From Bacteroidota bacterium (GTDB lineage Bacteria > Bacteroidota > Bacteroidia > Flavobacteriales > Flavobacteriaceae): a stretch of 64,000 nucleotides of DNA. A program made the translations under genes and the position numbers. The notes below the pieces were generated by a model. It was not told where the DNA came from. It searched no databases and saw nothing but the letters and a program-made list of their open reading frames with translations. Shown piece by piece: positions 17,253-25,569 of the stretch (position 1 is the first letter of the stretch; each line of letters opens with the position of its first letter). The DNA is taken from NCBI GenBank assembly GCA_029557895.1, contig JAKQHT010000025.1, positions 62,001 through 126,000 on the forward strand, read 5' to 3'.

Positions 17253-19748
17253 ATGAACACAATACAACACTACATCCTCGGTAATTGGACCAAAGGTCAA
17301 GGTGAAGGCATACCTGTACAAGATGCCGTAACCGGCGAAATTTTTACTAGCGTTACCACCGAAGGGCTTGATATTCCATCCATCCTGAAATACGGCAGAA
17401 ACAAAGGCGAAACGCTTCGTAAAATGACTTTTCAGGAACGCGGCAATATGCTCAAAAAGCTCGCTTTGCACCTTACCAAACGTAAAGAGCAGTTTTACGA
17501 ATTAAGCTACCGCACCGGCGCAACCCGCATCGACAGTTGGATTGACATTGAAGGCGGTTTCGGAAACCTGTTTGTAAACGCATCTTTACGCAAGCAATTT
17601 CCCAATCAGCCGTTTCATGTGGAAGGCGAACCTGTCGATTTGTCCAAAGGCGGTCAATTTATGGCACATCATATCCTTACGCCCAAAAAGGGCGTGGCGG
17701 TTCATATCAATGCATTTAACTTTCCGGTTTGGGGTATGCTCGAAAAATGCGCCGTCAACTGGATGGCAGGAATGCCTGCCGTGGTGCTTCCCGCCCCGGC
17801 ATCGGCATATCTGGCAGAAGCCGTTGCAAGGGAAATCATCGCTTCGGGAATACTTCCTGAAGGCGCACTGCAAATCATAAACGGTACGGTAAAAAACATA
17901 CTGGACACCGTCGAGTCGCAAGATGTGGTGACATTTACAGGCTCGGCAGCTACGGGTAGATTGCTCAAAGCGCATCCGAGAATCATACAGGAATCGGTAC
18001 CTTTTACCACCGAAGCAGATTCTTTAAACGCTTCTGTTTTGGGCGAAGATGCCGTACCCGGAACACCGGAATTTGACCTGTTCATCAAAGAAGTCCGCAA
18101 AGAAATGACTGTCAAAGCCGGACAAAAATGTACCGCCATAAGACGCATCATCGTTCCCGAAAAACTAATCGACGACGTGCAAGTTGCACTTTCAAAAGAA
18201 CTTGACAAAGTAACCATAGGCGACCCAAGACTTAAAGAAGTGCGCATGGGGGCACTGATCAGTAAAAATCAGGTGCAAGCAGTTCGCAATTCCATTCAGG
18301 ATATTGCCAGAGAAGCACAGATGGTCTATGGTAATCTCGATAAAATCGATGCGATTGGTGCAGATGCAACTAAAGGCGCATTCATCAGTCCGGTATTGTT
18401 GAGAACCAATAATCCTTTTCAAAATATTGCCGTTCACGAGCGTGAAGCTTTTGGTCCCGTAAGCACCATTATGCCGTACAAAACTTTGGACGAAGCAGTG
18501 CAGTTGGCACAAATGGGCAAAGGCTCGCTGGTATCGTCAATTGTTACTTTTGATGATAACATCGCCAAAGAGTACGTGCTGAACGCAGCATCACATCACG
18601 GACGGATATTGGTCCTAAACCGCGATAATGCCAAAGAAAGCACCGGTCACGGTTCGCCATTGCCAACCTTGGTGCATGGCGGCCCGGGACGCGCCGGCGG
18701 CGGTGAAGAAATGGGTGGCATTCGTGGAATCAAGCACTATTTGCAGCGTACCGCCGTTCAAGGTTCGCCTACAACGCTTACCGAAATAACAGGCATTTAT
18801 CAAGCCAAAGCAAAATATAAGCAAGCAGACCAACATCCGTTTAAATACCATTGGGAAGACATCCAGCCCGGAATGTCGCTCAAAACCCATAAGCGCACCG
18901 TTACCGACAGCGATATTATCAATTTTGCCAACCTCACTTGGGACCATTTTTATGCCCATACCGACATTACGTCACTGGACGGAAGCATTTTTGAAAAACG
19001 CACGGCGCACGGTTATTTTATTCTGGCGGCGGCGGCAGGCTTGTTTGTATTGCCCGAAAAAGGGCCGGTAGCAGCCAATTACGGTTTGGAAGAATGCCGG
19101 TTTTTAAGACCGATTTATCATAACGACACCATTTATGTGCGTTTGACATGTAAACAAAAAATAGACAGAGATATTGCCCATGCCGAGTTGCCAAGCGGTA
19201 TCGTAAAATGGTTTGCCGAAGTTTTTGATGCCGATGACGAGTTGGTAGCCGTGGCAACGGTGCTCACCATGGTTCAAAAAAAGCAGACCGTTTTTGTTGA
19301 AATGACCGATACAGCCATTGAAGAATGTTTGCACAAGCTGACCGAAAACACCAAGCCCAAATGGGGAATGATGACGCCACAACACATGGTAGAACATTTA
19401 GAATATACCTATAAGATAGCTACAGGCGAAATAGATGGTTTTGACATTGCCACACCCGAGAAAATTCTCGAAAAAGTACACGCATCGTTGTATAATTACG
19501 AAAAATTTCCGCAAAATGTCGCGTTTCCTTTATATGAAAAAGATGTGCTACAACCGCTGAAATACGCAAATTTAGCCGAAGCAAAGCAGAAATTCATAGA
19601 AGCTCGGGAGGCATACAAAGCCTATTTTAAAACACATCCTGATGCCAGAACCAGAAACGTGGTGTTTGGCGATTTAAACCGTTTTGAATGGTATTTGCTC
19701 GAAAGGAAACATTTGAACCATCATTTTGAGCAGTTTGGGATGTTGTAA
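17253..19748 (+). CDS. paaZ: PaaZ oxepin-CoA hydrolase/semialdehyde dehydrogenase with C-terminal DUF1569-like domain
   Basis: PaaZ opens the oxepin-CoA ring and oxidises the aldehyde product to 3-oxo-5,6-didehydrosuberyl-CoA. Residues about 1-515 are an NADP aldehyde dehydrogenase with Glu254 and catalytic Cys293 in KAGQKCTAIRR. Residues about 530-680 are a MaoC-like hydratase with TWDHFYAHTD and TAHGYF. The protein does not end near residue 680 as in E. coli but runs to 831. The extra 145 residues contain PKWGMMTPQHMVEHLEY and HLNHHFEQFGML, which resemble the DinB-like DUF1569 family. The tail's role is unknown. The three parts are in one continuous frame. Confidence 0.95.
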   Translation: MNTIQHYILGNWTKGQGEGIPVQDAVTGEIFTSVTTEGLDIPSILKYGRNKGETLRKMTFQERGNMLKKLALHLTKRKEQFYELSYRTGATRIDSWIDIEGGFGNLFVNASLRKQFPNQPFHVEGEPVDLSKGGQFMAHHILTPKKGVAVHINAFNFPVWGMLEKCAVNWMAGMPAVVLPAPASAYLAEAVAREIIASGILPEGALQIINGTVKNILDTVESQDVVTFTGSAATGRLLKAHPRIIQESVPFTTEADSLNASVLGEDAVPGTPEFDLFIKEVRKEMTVKAGQKCTAIRRIIVPEKLIDDVQVALSKELDKVTIGDPRLKEVRMGALISKNQVQAVRNSIQDIAREAQMVYGNLDKIDAIGADATKGAFISPVLLRTNNPFQNIAVHEREAFGPVSTIMPYKTLDEAVQLAQMGKGSLVSSIVTFDDNIAKEYVLNAASHHGRILVLNRDNAKESTGHGSPLPTLVHGGPGRAGGGEEMGGIRGIKHYLQRTAVQGSPTTLTEITGIYQAKAKYKQADQHPFKYHWEDIQPGMSLKTHKRTVTDSDIINFANLTWDHFYAHTDITSLDGSIFEKRTAHGYFILAAAAGLFVLPEKGPVAANYGLEECRFLRPIYHNDTIYVRLTCKQKIDRDIAHAELPSGIVKWFAEVFDADDELVAVATVLTMVQKKQTVFVEMTDTAIEECLHKLTENTKPKWGMMTPQHMVEHLEYTYKIATGEIDGFDIATPEKILEKVHASLYNYEKFPQNVAFPLYEKDVLQPLKYANLAEAKQKFIEAREAYKAYFKTHPDARTRNVVFGDLNRFEWYLLERKHLNHHFEQFGML

Positions 19749-19807
19749 TTTAGTATCAAATAGCCCTTTCATGGTTTTGAATTCTGAAAGGGTTCGAAAT
19801 AGTTTCG

Positions 19808-19815
19808 TATTTTTG
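19808..19815 (+). promoter_or_regulatory. candidate -7 element before small unknown gene
   Basis: TATTTTTG fits TAnnTTTG and lies 25 bp before the ATG at 19841. An imperfect CCCTTTC/GAAAGGG hairpin just upstream (about 19764-19793) could end paaZ transcription. No -33 box is clear. Confidence 0.45.
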
Positions 19816-19840
19816 TGTACATTCTTTAACACACAACAAA

Positions 19841-20149
19841 ATGCCCAATTACTATTACGCCACCGTTATTGAAGCACTTGATAAACTTCGTAAAAAAGGT
19901 TATACGGTTGACTTTAACTTGCAGGATGTCGCCATTGCGTCACACCCAGAAAACTATAAAATCACCGAAATTTACCGCTACGAAGGCGATACCGACCCTG
20001 ATGAAGAATCTTTTGTATTCGGGATAGAAGCCAATACCGGCGAAAAAGGCGTTTTCGTAATGGGAGCCGCTGCCGCTTCAGAAGGCAATGTTGCGAAATT
20101 CCTTCACGATATTGACTTTAAAAATGGTGATTCGTCAACAAAAAAATAA
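19841..20149 (+). CDS. small conserved-type protein of unknown function
   Basis: This 102-residue soluble protein has a compact alpha/beta pattern: YYYATVIEALDKLRKKGYTV, then YKITEIYRYEGDTDPDEESF, then a strand region ending in GEKGVFVMGA. As I recall, similar small proteins are widespread in Bacteroidetes and are sometimes labelled phosphoribosylpyrophosphate synthetase, but the length is far too short for that enzyme and no PRPP-binding motif is visible, so I do not adopt the name. It has its own candidate promoter and sits between paaZ and paaF. Confidence 0.8.
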   Translation: MPNYYYATVIEALDKLRKKGYTVDFNLQDVAIASHPENYKITEIYRYEGDTDPDEESFVFGIEANTGEKGVFVMGAAAASEGNVAKFLHDIDFKNGDSSTKK

Positions 20150-20196
20150 AGACAAAAGACCAAGGGCAGTATCATTTTTTGTGTCTGCCGTGCCTT

Positions 20197-20224
20197 TTGC
20201 AAGGTTTTTAAAATTTTATATTTG
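20197..20224 (+). promoter_or_regulatory. paaF promoter, -33 and -7 elements
   Basis: TTG at the end of CCTTTTGC (20197-20199) is separated by 17 bp from TATATTTG (20217-20224). This matches the Bacteroidetes TTG-N17-23-TAnnTTTG promoter and is the best complete promoter seen in the window. The paaF ATG lies 52 bp downstream. The unit would also drive paaY, E2 and perhaps E1. Confidence 0.6.
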
Positions 20225-20276
20225 AATCAAAAAAATCAAGTAAAATCCAAAAACAGTCACTTTTTCACATAAGATT

Positions 20277-21032
20277 ATGACACAAGAACCTTACGTAAAG
20301 ACCAAGAACAAGAGCGCCGTCGGATATATCGAATTTTATCACCCTTCGCATAATTCATTGCCTGGCAACATATTGTCAGAGTTGGCAAGGCAAATTAATA
20401 TGGCGGGCGAAGATGACAGTATCAAAGTGATTGTCTTGCAAAGTGGCGGCGACCGCACATTTTGTGCCGGAGCGAGCTTTGAGGAACTCGTTGCCATAGA
20501 AGATGAAACTGCGGGAAAAGTTTTTTTCTCTGGTTTTGCCAATGTCATCAATGCCATGCGCAAATGCCCGAAATTTATTATCGGTCGTGTGCAGGGGAAA
20601 ACTGTCGGCGGTGGTGTAGGCTTGGCTTCGGCGGTGGATTATTGTATGGCAACCCAATATGCCGATATCAAATTGAGTGAACTCAACGTTGGTATTGGGC
20701 CGTTTGTAGTCGGACCTGCTGTAGAGCGAAAAATCGGATTGAGTGCCATGTCGCAAATTGCCATTGACGCCAACACATTTTATTCGGCAGAATGGGCCAT
20801 GCAAAAAGGACTCTATACCAAAGTGTTCGATTCCATTGAGGCATTGGACCAAGCCGTGACGGCGTTTGCCGACAACCTCAAAACCTACAATCCCAAGGCC
20901 ATGTCCGAAATGAAAACCATGTTCTGGAGAGGCACCGAAGACTGGGACCAACTGTTGTTGCAACGTGCAAAAATCAGTGGTCGTTTAGTGTTATCGGAAT
21001 TTGCGAAAAAGACTTTGGCGAAGTATAAATAA
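20277..21032 (+). CDS. paaF: enoyl-CoA hydratase/isomerase, PaaF-like
   Basis: This crotonase-fold enzyme of 251 residues probably hydrates 2,3-didehydroadipyl-CoA to 3-hydroxyadipyl-CoA. Oxyanion-hole segments are seen as DRTFCAGASFEEL and GRVQGKTVGGGVGLASAVDY. The usual second catalytic Glu region reads SELNVGIGPFVVGPAVERKI, which departs from the standard E-x-x-x-G-x-x-P pattern. It differs clearly from the minus-strand PaaG, so the two divide the hydratase and isomerase steps. Which of the two does which step is inferred from PaaG-like motifs in the other gene. Confidence 0.85.
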   Translation: MTQEPYVKTKNKSAVGYIEFYHPSHNSLPGNILSELARQINMAGEDDSIKVIVLQSGGDRTFCAGASFEELVAIEDETAGKVFFSGFANVINAMRKCPKFIIGRVQGKTVGGGVGLASAVDYCMATQYADIKLSELNVGIGPFVVGPAVERKIGLSAMSQIAIDANTFYSAEWAMQKGLYTKVFDSIEALDQAVTAFADNLKTYNPKAMSEMKTMFWRGTEDWDQLLLQRAKISGRLVLSEFAKKTLAKYK

Positions 21033-21066
21033 AAGTCCACCCAAACTCTCCTCAAGGAGTGAAAAA
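21031..21066. repeat. palindromic repeat copy after paaF
   Basis: AAAAGTCCACCCAAACTCTC continues to CTCAAGGAGTGAAAAA and forms a CTCTCC/GGAGTG-like hairpin. It shares the AAAGTCCAC lead-in and pyrimidine/purine arms with the copy at 27921-27943. Confidence 0.5.
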
Positions 21067-21088
21067 GCGTGTGGCGCATTAACTAATA

Positions 21089-21115
21089 AAATCCCCCTAC
21101 GATCGGTGGGGATTT
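21089..21115. repeat. AAATCCCC/GGGGATTT hairpin before paaY
   Basis: A perfect 8-bp stem, AAATCCCC paired with GGGGATTT, encloses an 11-base loop containing GATC. It lies 8 bp before the paaY ATG, close enough to influence translation, and belongs to the C-run/G-run repeat family of this cluster. Confidence 0.6.
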
Positions 21116-21123
21116 AGAAACAT

Positions 21124-21729
21124 ATGATATATTCGTTTAAAAACCACATACCCGTCATCCACGAAAGCAGTTTTGTGCATCCATTGGCTGCCGTTACTGG
21201 CAATGTAATCATCGGAAAACATTGCTATATAGGTCCCGGTGCGGCGATACGTGGCGATTGGGGCGAAATTATATTGGAAGACGGGGTAAATGTGCAAGAA
21301 AATTGTACCATCCACATGTTTCCGGGGAAATCTATCGTGCTGAAAGAAAGTGCACACATCGGGCACGGGGCTATAGTGCATGGGGCAAACATAGAAAGAA
21401 ATGTCATGATAGGGATGAATGCTGTGATTATGGACGGTGCCGTAATAGGCGAGGAGAGCATCGTAGGGGCTTTGACCTTTGTAAAAGCAGAGACTATTAT
21501 TCCAAGACGTAGTTTGGTAGTGGGCAACCCGGCAAAAATTATCAAAGAGGTAAGCGACGAAATGCTGGCGTGGAAAACCGCCGGAACAAAGTTGTACCAA
21601 CAACTTCCCACAGATTGCTTTGTGAGTTTACGAGAGGTAGAACCCTTACGGGAAATCCCAAAAGACAGACCGAAGCAGGAGGATTTTTATAAAACATTAG
21701 AAGAATACAGAAAAGAGAATAAAGAATAA
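21124..21729 (+). CDS. paaY: gamma-carbonic-anhydrase-like thioesterase PaaY
   Basis: PaaY is a left-handed beta-helix hexapeptide protein linked to phenylacetate pathways, where it acts as a thioesterase on toxic CoA adducts. The 201 residues show hexapeptide repeats such as GNVIIGKHCYIGPGAAIRGD and AHIGHGAIVHGANIERNVMI, with three metal-binding His residues in the HMF, HIGHG and VHG region. The C terminus has LREVEPLREIPKDRP, a PaaY-type tail. It follows paaF and overlaps nothing; E2 starts 7 bp later. Confidence 0.92.
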   Translation: MIYSFKNHIPVIHESSFVHPLAAVTGNVIIGKHCYIGPGAAIRGDWGEIILEDGVNVQENCTIHMFPGKSIVLKESAHIGHGAIVHGANIERNVMIGMNAVIMDGAVIGEESIVGALTFVKAETIIPRRSLVVGNPAKIIKEVSDEMLAWKTAGTKLYQQLPTDCFVSLREVEPLREIPKDRPKQEDFYKTLEEYRKENKE

Positions 21730-21736
21730 AGACACT

Positions 21737-23035
21737 ATGTCAAAAATAGAATTTAAACTGCCCAAAATGGGCGAAAGCATTACCGAAGGCACCATCATCA
21801 ACTGGCTTGTTCGGGAAGGCGAGTCGTTTGAAGAAGGCGATATTTTATTGGAAGTCGGTACAGACAAGGTGGATAACGAAGTGCCTGCACCGTTTTCGGG
21901 CAAGCTTTTAGAGATAAAATACAAAGCCAAAGACGTAGTGCAGATTGGCGAAGTGATTGCTATATTGGAACTGTCAGCCTTACCCTTAACCCCTCTCCAA
22001 AGGAGCGGGGAACAAAAAACTCCAAAAGAAGAAAATAAGGTTAAAAAAGAGAAAATTCAAAAGCCAAAATATATTCATACTGAAAAGCAGGTTTCTCCCT
22101 TTTTGGGGGACGGAAGGGGGGATTTTTTTTCGCCTTTGGTACTTCAAATAGCCAAACAACACCACATCAGCTACGAAGAACTCGCGCGTATTCCCGCAAC
22201 GGGAAAAGACGGTCGTTTACGAAAAAGTGATATATTTCAATACATTGAAGACGGTCGCCCATACAAATTTGCACAGCCGGTTGCAGAAAAAGATCCAACG
22301 GCTTACCGAATACCGCAGTTGAATCTGGACAAAGGCAAAGGAAAAATCGTGGAAATGGACCGAATGCGCCAGATGATTGCCGACCATATGGTGTACAGTA
22401 AGCACACTTCGCCGCACGTTACGTCTTATGTAGAAGCCGATATGACCAATATGGTCAACTGGCGAAATGCCAACAAAGAGACTTTTCAGAAACAATATGG
22501 CGAAAAATTGACGTTTACACCACTTTTTGTAGAAGCGGTTGCCAAAGCCATAAAAGATTTCCCGATGATCAATGTGTCGGTGGACGGAACAAATATTATC
22601 GTAAAAGAAGATATCAACATTGGGATGGCAGCAGCATTGCCTACGGGAAATTTAATTGTTCCGGTAATAAAAAATGCAGACCAAAAAGAGTTGCCTCAAT
22701 TGGCAAAAGAAGTCAATGAGTTGGTTGATAAAGCCAGGAACAACAAGCTGAAAGCCGATGATTTAAAAGGAAGCTCTTTTACGATAAGTAATGTAGGAAC
22801 CTTTGGTAGCCTGATGGGAACACCCATTATCAACCAACCCGAAGTTGCCATTTTAGCAACGGGAATTATCAAAAAACGGGCAGAAGTCATCGAAAAACCC
22901 GAAGGTGATACCATCGAAATTCGCCCCATGATGATATTGTCCCTATCTTTTGACCACAGGGTAGTTGATGGCTATTTGGGAGGTTCATTTTTAAGGCGGG
23001 TTGCAGATTATTTTGAACAGTTTGATGTGAAGTGA
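21737..23035 (+). CDS. 2-oxoacid dehydrogenase E2 acyltransferase (branched-chain type)
   Basis: This lipoamide acyltransferase core transfers acyl groups from E1 to CoA. Residues 1-80 are a lipoyl domain with lipoylation site Lys44 in GTDKVDNE. Residues about 130-175 are the peripheral subunit-binding domain (PATGKDGRLRKSDI). Residues about 200-432 are the catalytic domain with FDHRVVDG. The TDKVDNEVPAP lipoyl context resembles branched-chain enzymes. The linker contains two stretches, PLTPLQRSGEQ and PFLGDGRGDFF, that are translations of the local palindromic repeats. E1 follows, but E3 is not in the window. Confidence 0.93.
   Translation: MSKIEFKLPKMGESITEGTIINWLVREGESFEEGDILLEVGTDKVDNEVPAPFSGKLLEIKYKAKDVVQIGEVIAILELSALPLTPLQRSGEQKTPKEENKVKKEKIQKPKYIHTEKQVSPFLGDGRGDFFSPLVLQIAKQHHISYEELARIPATGKDGRLRKSDIFQYIEDGRPYKFAQPVAEKDPTAYRIPQLNLDKGKGKIVEMDRMRQMIADHMVYSKHTSPHVTSYVEADMTNMVNWRNANKETFQKQYGEKLTFTPLFVEAVAKAIKDFPMINVSVDGTNIIVKEDINIGMAAALPTGNLIVPVIKNADQKELPQLAKEVNELVDKARNNKLKADDLKGSSFTISNVGTFGSLMGTPIINQPEVAILATGIIKKRAEVIEKPEGDTIEIRPMMILSLSFDHRVVDGYLGGSFLRRVADYFEQFDVK
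21983..22012 (+). repeat. palindromic repeat inside E2 coding sequence (first)
   Basis: CCCCTCTCC AAA GGAGCGGGG (21990-22010) forms a 9-bp stem with one mismatch and a 3-base loop, preceded by CCCTTAA. It is read in frame as residues 83-92 of E2, in the linker after the lipoyl domain. Confidence 0.75.
22096..22131 (-). repeat. palindromic repeat inside E2 coding sequence (second)
   Basis: TCCCTTTTTGGGGGACGGAA followed by GGGGGG is the inverted-orientation form of the same repeat type. It encodes E2 residues about 120-131, just before the subunit-binding domain. Confidence 0.65.
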
Positions 23036-23048
23036 AAAATGTAAATAA

Positions 23049-23486
23049 ATTACACGCAAAAGGCGTCAAGTTTTTATAGCAAAGAGAATAAAGAGATTTT
23101 GTGTTTTTTGCGGATTGCTTTTGAATTGCATAAAATAGTGTTCCCGGATTATTGAAAAAGCGTTGGTTTATGATTTTAGACAGGCTGGTTTTGAAGTTAT
23201 GCAGTAAGTGCTAATGCCTTTTTTATAAAAAAATTAAAATGGATGTAGGTTACAGGCCTGATTTATTGGTAGAAACTAAGGTAATCATAGAAATAATATC
23301 TGTCGAAAATTTAGCGCCTGTTCATTGCGCACAATTATCGACCTATTTAAAATTGTCAGATTTAAAGTTGGGTTTGTTCGCCAACTTTAATTGTAAGTTA
23401 TTGAAAGATAGAATCCATAGAATAGTAAACAATTTATAGACCCATTTGCGTTACTTTTCTAAAACTTTGCACACTTTGCGTGAAAT
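23049..23486. mobile_element. GxxExxY pseudogene unit with imperfect terminal inverted repeats
   Basis: The left end ATTACACGCAAAA (23049-23061) matches the reverse complement of the right end CTTTGCGTGAAAT (23474-23486) at 11 of 13 positions. The unit lies exactly between the E2 stop and the E1 start and contains the decayed GxxExxY gene. No transposase is present, so it could be a non-autonomous or passively duplicated element. The mobile nature is inference. Confidence 0.45.
23100..23439 (+). pseudogene. decayed GxxExxY-family gene
   Basis: The intact ORF 23239-23439 encodes DVGYRPDLLVETKVIIEI and YLKLSDLKLGLFANFNCKLL, the C-terminal half of GxxExxY proteins. The N-terminal half is still readable upstream in pieces: IAFELHKIV, EKALVYDFRQAGFEVMQ, an in-frame TAA, VLMPF, then a one-base shift to FYKKIKMDVGY. 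At least one stop, one frameshift and one internal loss are needed, so the gene is dead. GxxExxY proteins are widespread small proteins of unclear function in Bacteroidetes. This one lies between the E2 and E1 genes. Confidence 0.8.
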
Positions 23487-23497
23487 AAAAATAGATT

Positions 23498-25564
23498 ATG
23501 AACCACAATATCTCAAAAGAAACATTCCAAAAAGCCTTTAAAAACCTCTGTACCGCCAAGGCAATGGCAGAGCTGTATGAAGAAAATTTTAAAACAGTTT
23601 CCAAATACGTCCACGCTACTTCACGCGGGCACGAGGTTATACAAACCGCTCTCGGGATGCAGTTGCTACCTCAGGATTATGCTTATCCGTACTATCGGGA
23701 TGATGCCATGTTGTTAAGTTTTGGTTGTACACCAAAAGACTTAATGCTTCAATTGATGGCAAAAAAGGACGACCCGTTTTCCGGAGGAAGAACCTATTAT
23801 TGCCACCCCAGTTTGGGAGATGCAGACAAGCCCAAAGTGCCGCACCAAAGCTCGGCAACCGGTATGCAGGCCATTCCGGCTACTGGGACGGCGATGGGTT
23901 TTTGGTATAAAGAAAGCCTCTCACAAATACAGGAAGAAGTTCCCCATTTGGGGGTTAGGGGGCTTGTAGTTTGTTCTTTAGGCGATGCTTCGGTCACTGA
24001 AGGCGAAATTGCCGAAGCCTTTCAAATGGCGGCATTAAAGCAGCTTCCGATATTGTATCTGGTACAGGACAACGGTTGGGATATTTCGGCCAATGCCGCA
24101 GAAACCCGGGCACAAAACGCTTTTGAATATGCCAAAGGTTTCAACGGTTTGGAAGCCGTTTCCATTGACGGAACAGACTTTAAGGAATGTTACACCACAA
24201 CAAAGCATATTATAGAAACGATTCGGAAAGAACGTCGTCCGTTTCTGGTTCACGCCAAAGTGCCGTTGTTGAACCATCACACTTCGGGAGTGCGGATGGA
24301 ATGGTATCGCGACGATTTGGACGAAGCACGATCGCAAGACCCTTATCCGAAAATGCGGAAGCAGTTGTTGGAAAATGGATTCACGGAACAAGAACTTCTT
24401 GAAATTGAAAATGAAGTTAAAATTGAAGTGGAAAAAGCGTATCAGGAAGCACTAAAAGCGGAAGATCCAACTTCCGAAGATTTATTTACACACGATTTTG
24501 CGCCCACCCCTATTGCGGTAGAAACAGGAATCCGTAGTCCCAAAGGCGCCGAAAAAGTAGTGATGGTGGATTGTGCGTTGCACGCTATTGAAGAGTTGAT
24601 GCAAAAACATTCCGAATGTTTGTTGTACGGACAAGACGTGGGAGGAAGATTAGGGGGTGTTTTTCGAGAGGCAGCTACATTAGCACAAAAATTTGGCGAT
24701 AACCGTGTGTTCAATACACCCATACAGGAAGCGTTTATCATTGGTTCAACCGTTGGGATGAGCGCCGTAGGACTAAAACCGATTGTTGAAGTTCAGTTTG
24801 CCGATTATATCTGGCCGGGGCTTAACCAATTGTTTACCGAAGTGAGCCGAAGCTGTTACTTGTCAAATGGAAAATGGCCTGTTTCAATGATACTCCGTGT
24901 TCCTATCGGAGCATATGGTAGCGGAGGGCCGTACCATTCGTCATCAGTGGAAAGTGTCGTGGCCAACATACGCGGAATCAAAATTGCTTATCCCAGTAAC
25001 GGAGCCGATTTAAAAGGATTGCTAAAAGCGGCGTATTATGACCCCAATCCGGTAGTGATTTTTGAGCATAAAGGCTTGTATTGGAGCAAAGTGCCTGGAA
25101 CTAAAGGCGCAACATCTGTAGAACCTGCCGAAGATTATATTTTGCCGTTCGGGAAAGCGTGGGTATTGCAGGAAATCTGGAAGCAAGAAGAAGTTGAAAC
25201 CGCAACCATCGTTAGCTACGGAATGGGCGTGCATTGGGCAATGAACGCCACAGAAGATATGAAAGATAGGGTAGAAGTCATTGATTTACGAACGCTGTAT
25301 CCGCTGGATGAAGAAACCGTGATGAAATCGGTAAAGAAAACAGGGAAATGCCTTGTTGTTACCGAAGAACCGGGCAATAACAGCTTTGCGAGAGCACTGG
25401 CGGGAAAAATTCAGGAAGAATGTTTCCGGTATCTCGATGCTCCGGTTATGGTAGTTGGCAGTGAAAACATGCCGGCAATTCCTTTGAATTCTACATTGGA
25501 ACAAACAATGATCCCGAGCACGGAGAAGGTTAAAAAGAAGCTGGCACAATTGCTCGATTATTGA
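23498..25564 (+). CDS. 2-oxoacid dehydrogenase E1, fused alpha and beta subunits
   Basis: This thiamine-diphosphate enzyme decarboxylates a 2-oxoacid and reductively acylates E2. Residues about 1-330 are the alpha part (HATSRGHEVIQTALG; TPP site GDASVTEGEIAEAF to QDNGWD). Residues about 350-688 are the beta part (YGQDVGGRLGGVF; FADYIWPGLNQL; RVPIGAYGSGGPYHS). The fused form of 660-690 residues is common in Bacteroidetes and usually annotated as branched-chain type. Residues 148-156 (PHLGVRGLV) are encoded by a palindromic repeat directly before the TPP motif. The substrate may be branched-chain oxoacids or, given the paa context, phenylpyruvate; the sequence cannot decide. Confidence 0.93.
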   Translation: MNHNISKETFQKAFKNLCTAKAMAELYEENFKTVSKYVHATSRGHEVIQTALGMQLLPQDYAYPYYRDDAMLLSFGCTPKDLMLQLMAKKDDPFSGGRTYYCHPSLGDADKPKVPHQSSATGMQAIPATGTAMGFWYKESLSQIQEEVPHLGVRGLVVCSLGDASVTEGEIAEAFQMAALKQLPILYLVQDNGWDISANAAETRAQNAFEYAKGFNGLEAVSIDGTDFKECYTTTKHIIETIRKERRPFLVHAKVPLLNHHTSGVRMEWYRDDLDEARSQDPYPKMRKQLLENGFTEQELLEIENEVKIEVEKAYQEALKAEDPTSEDLFTHDFAPTPIAVETGIRSPKGAEKVVMVDCALHAIEELMQKHSECLLYGQDVGGRLGGVFREAATLAQKFGDNRVFNTPIQEAFIIGSTVGMSAVGLKPIVEVQFADYIWPGLNQLFTEVSRSCYLSNGKWPVSMILRVPIGAYGSGGPYHSSSVESVVANIRGIKIAYPSNGADLKGLLKAAYYDPNPVVIFEHKGLYWSKVPGTKGATSVEPAEDYILPFGKAWVLQEIWKQEEVETATIVSYGMGVHWAMNATEDMKDRVEVIDLRTLYPLDEETVMKSVKKTGKCLVVTEEPGNNSFARALAGKIQEECFRYLDAPVMVVGSENMPAIPLNSTLEQTMIPSTEKVKKKLAQLLDY
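23940..23964 (-). repeat. palindromic repeat inside E1 coding sequence
   Basis: TTCCCCATTTGGGGGTTAGG plus GGG is, on the minus strand, CCCCCTAACCCCCAAATGGG, about 20 of 23 bases identical to the repeat at the paaJ stop. It is read in frame in E1. Confidence 0.75.
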
Positions 25565-25569
25565 TGCCA

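Noticed and set aside
17702-18247. 181-residue minus-strand ORF inside paaZ
   Set aside because: Ser/Thr-rich shadow frame over the aldehyde dehydrogenase active-site region.
20376-20963. 195-residue minus-strand ORF inside paaF
   Set aside because: Shadow of the crotonase gene; no domain resemblance.
24400-24440. TTGAA-like repeat inside the E1 gene (GAAATTGAAAATGAAG)
   Set aside because: It encodes a normal Glu/Lys-rich helix expected at this place in E1, so an inserted repeat is not needed to explain it.
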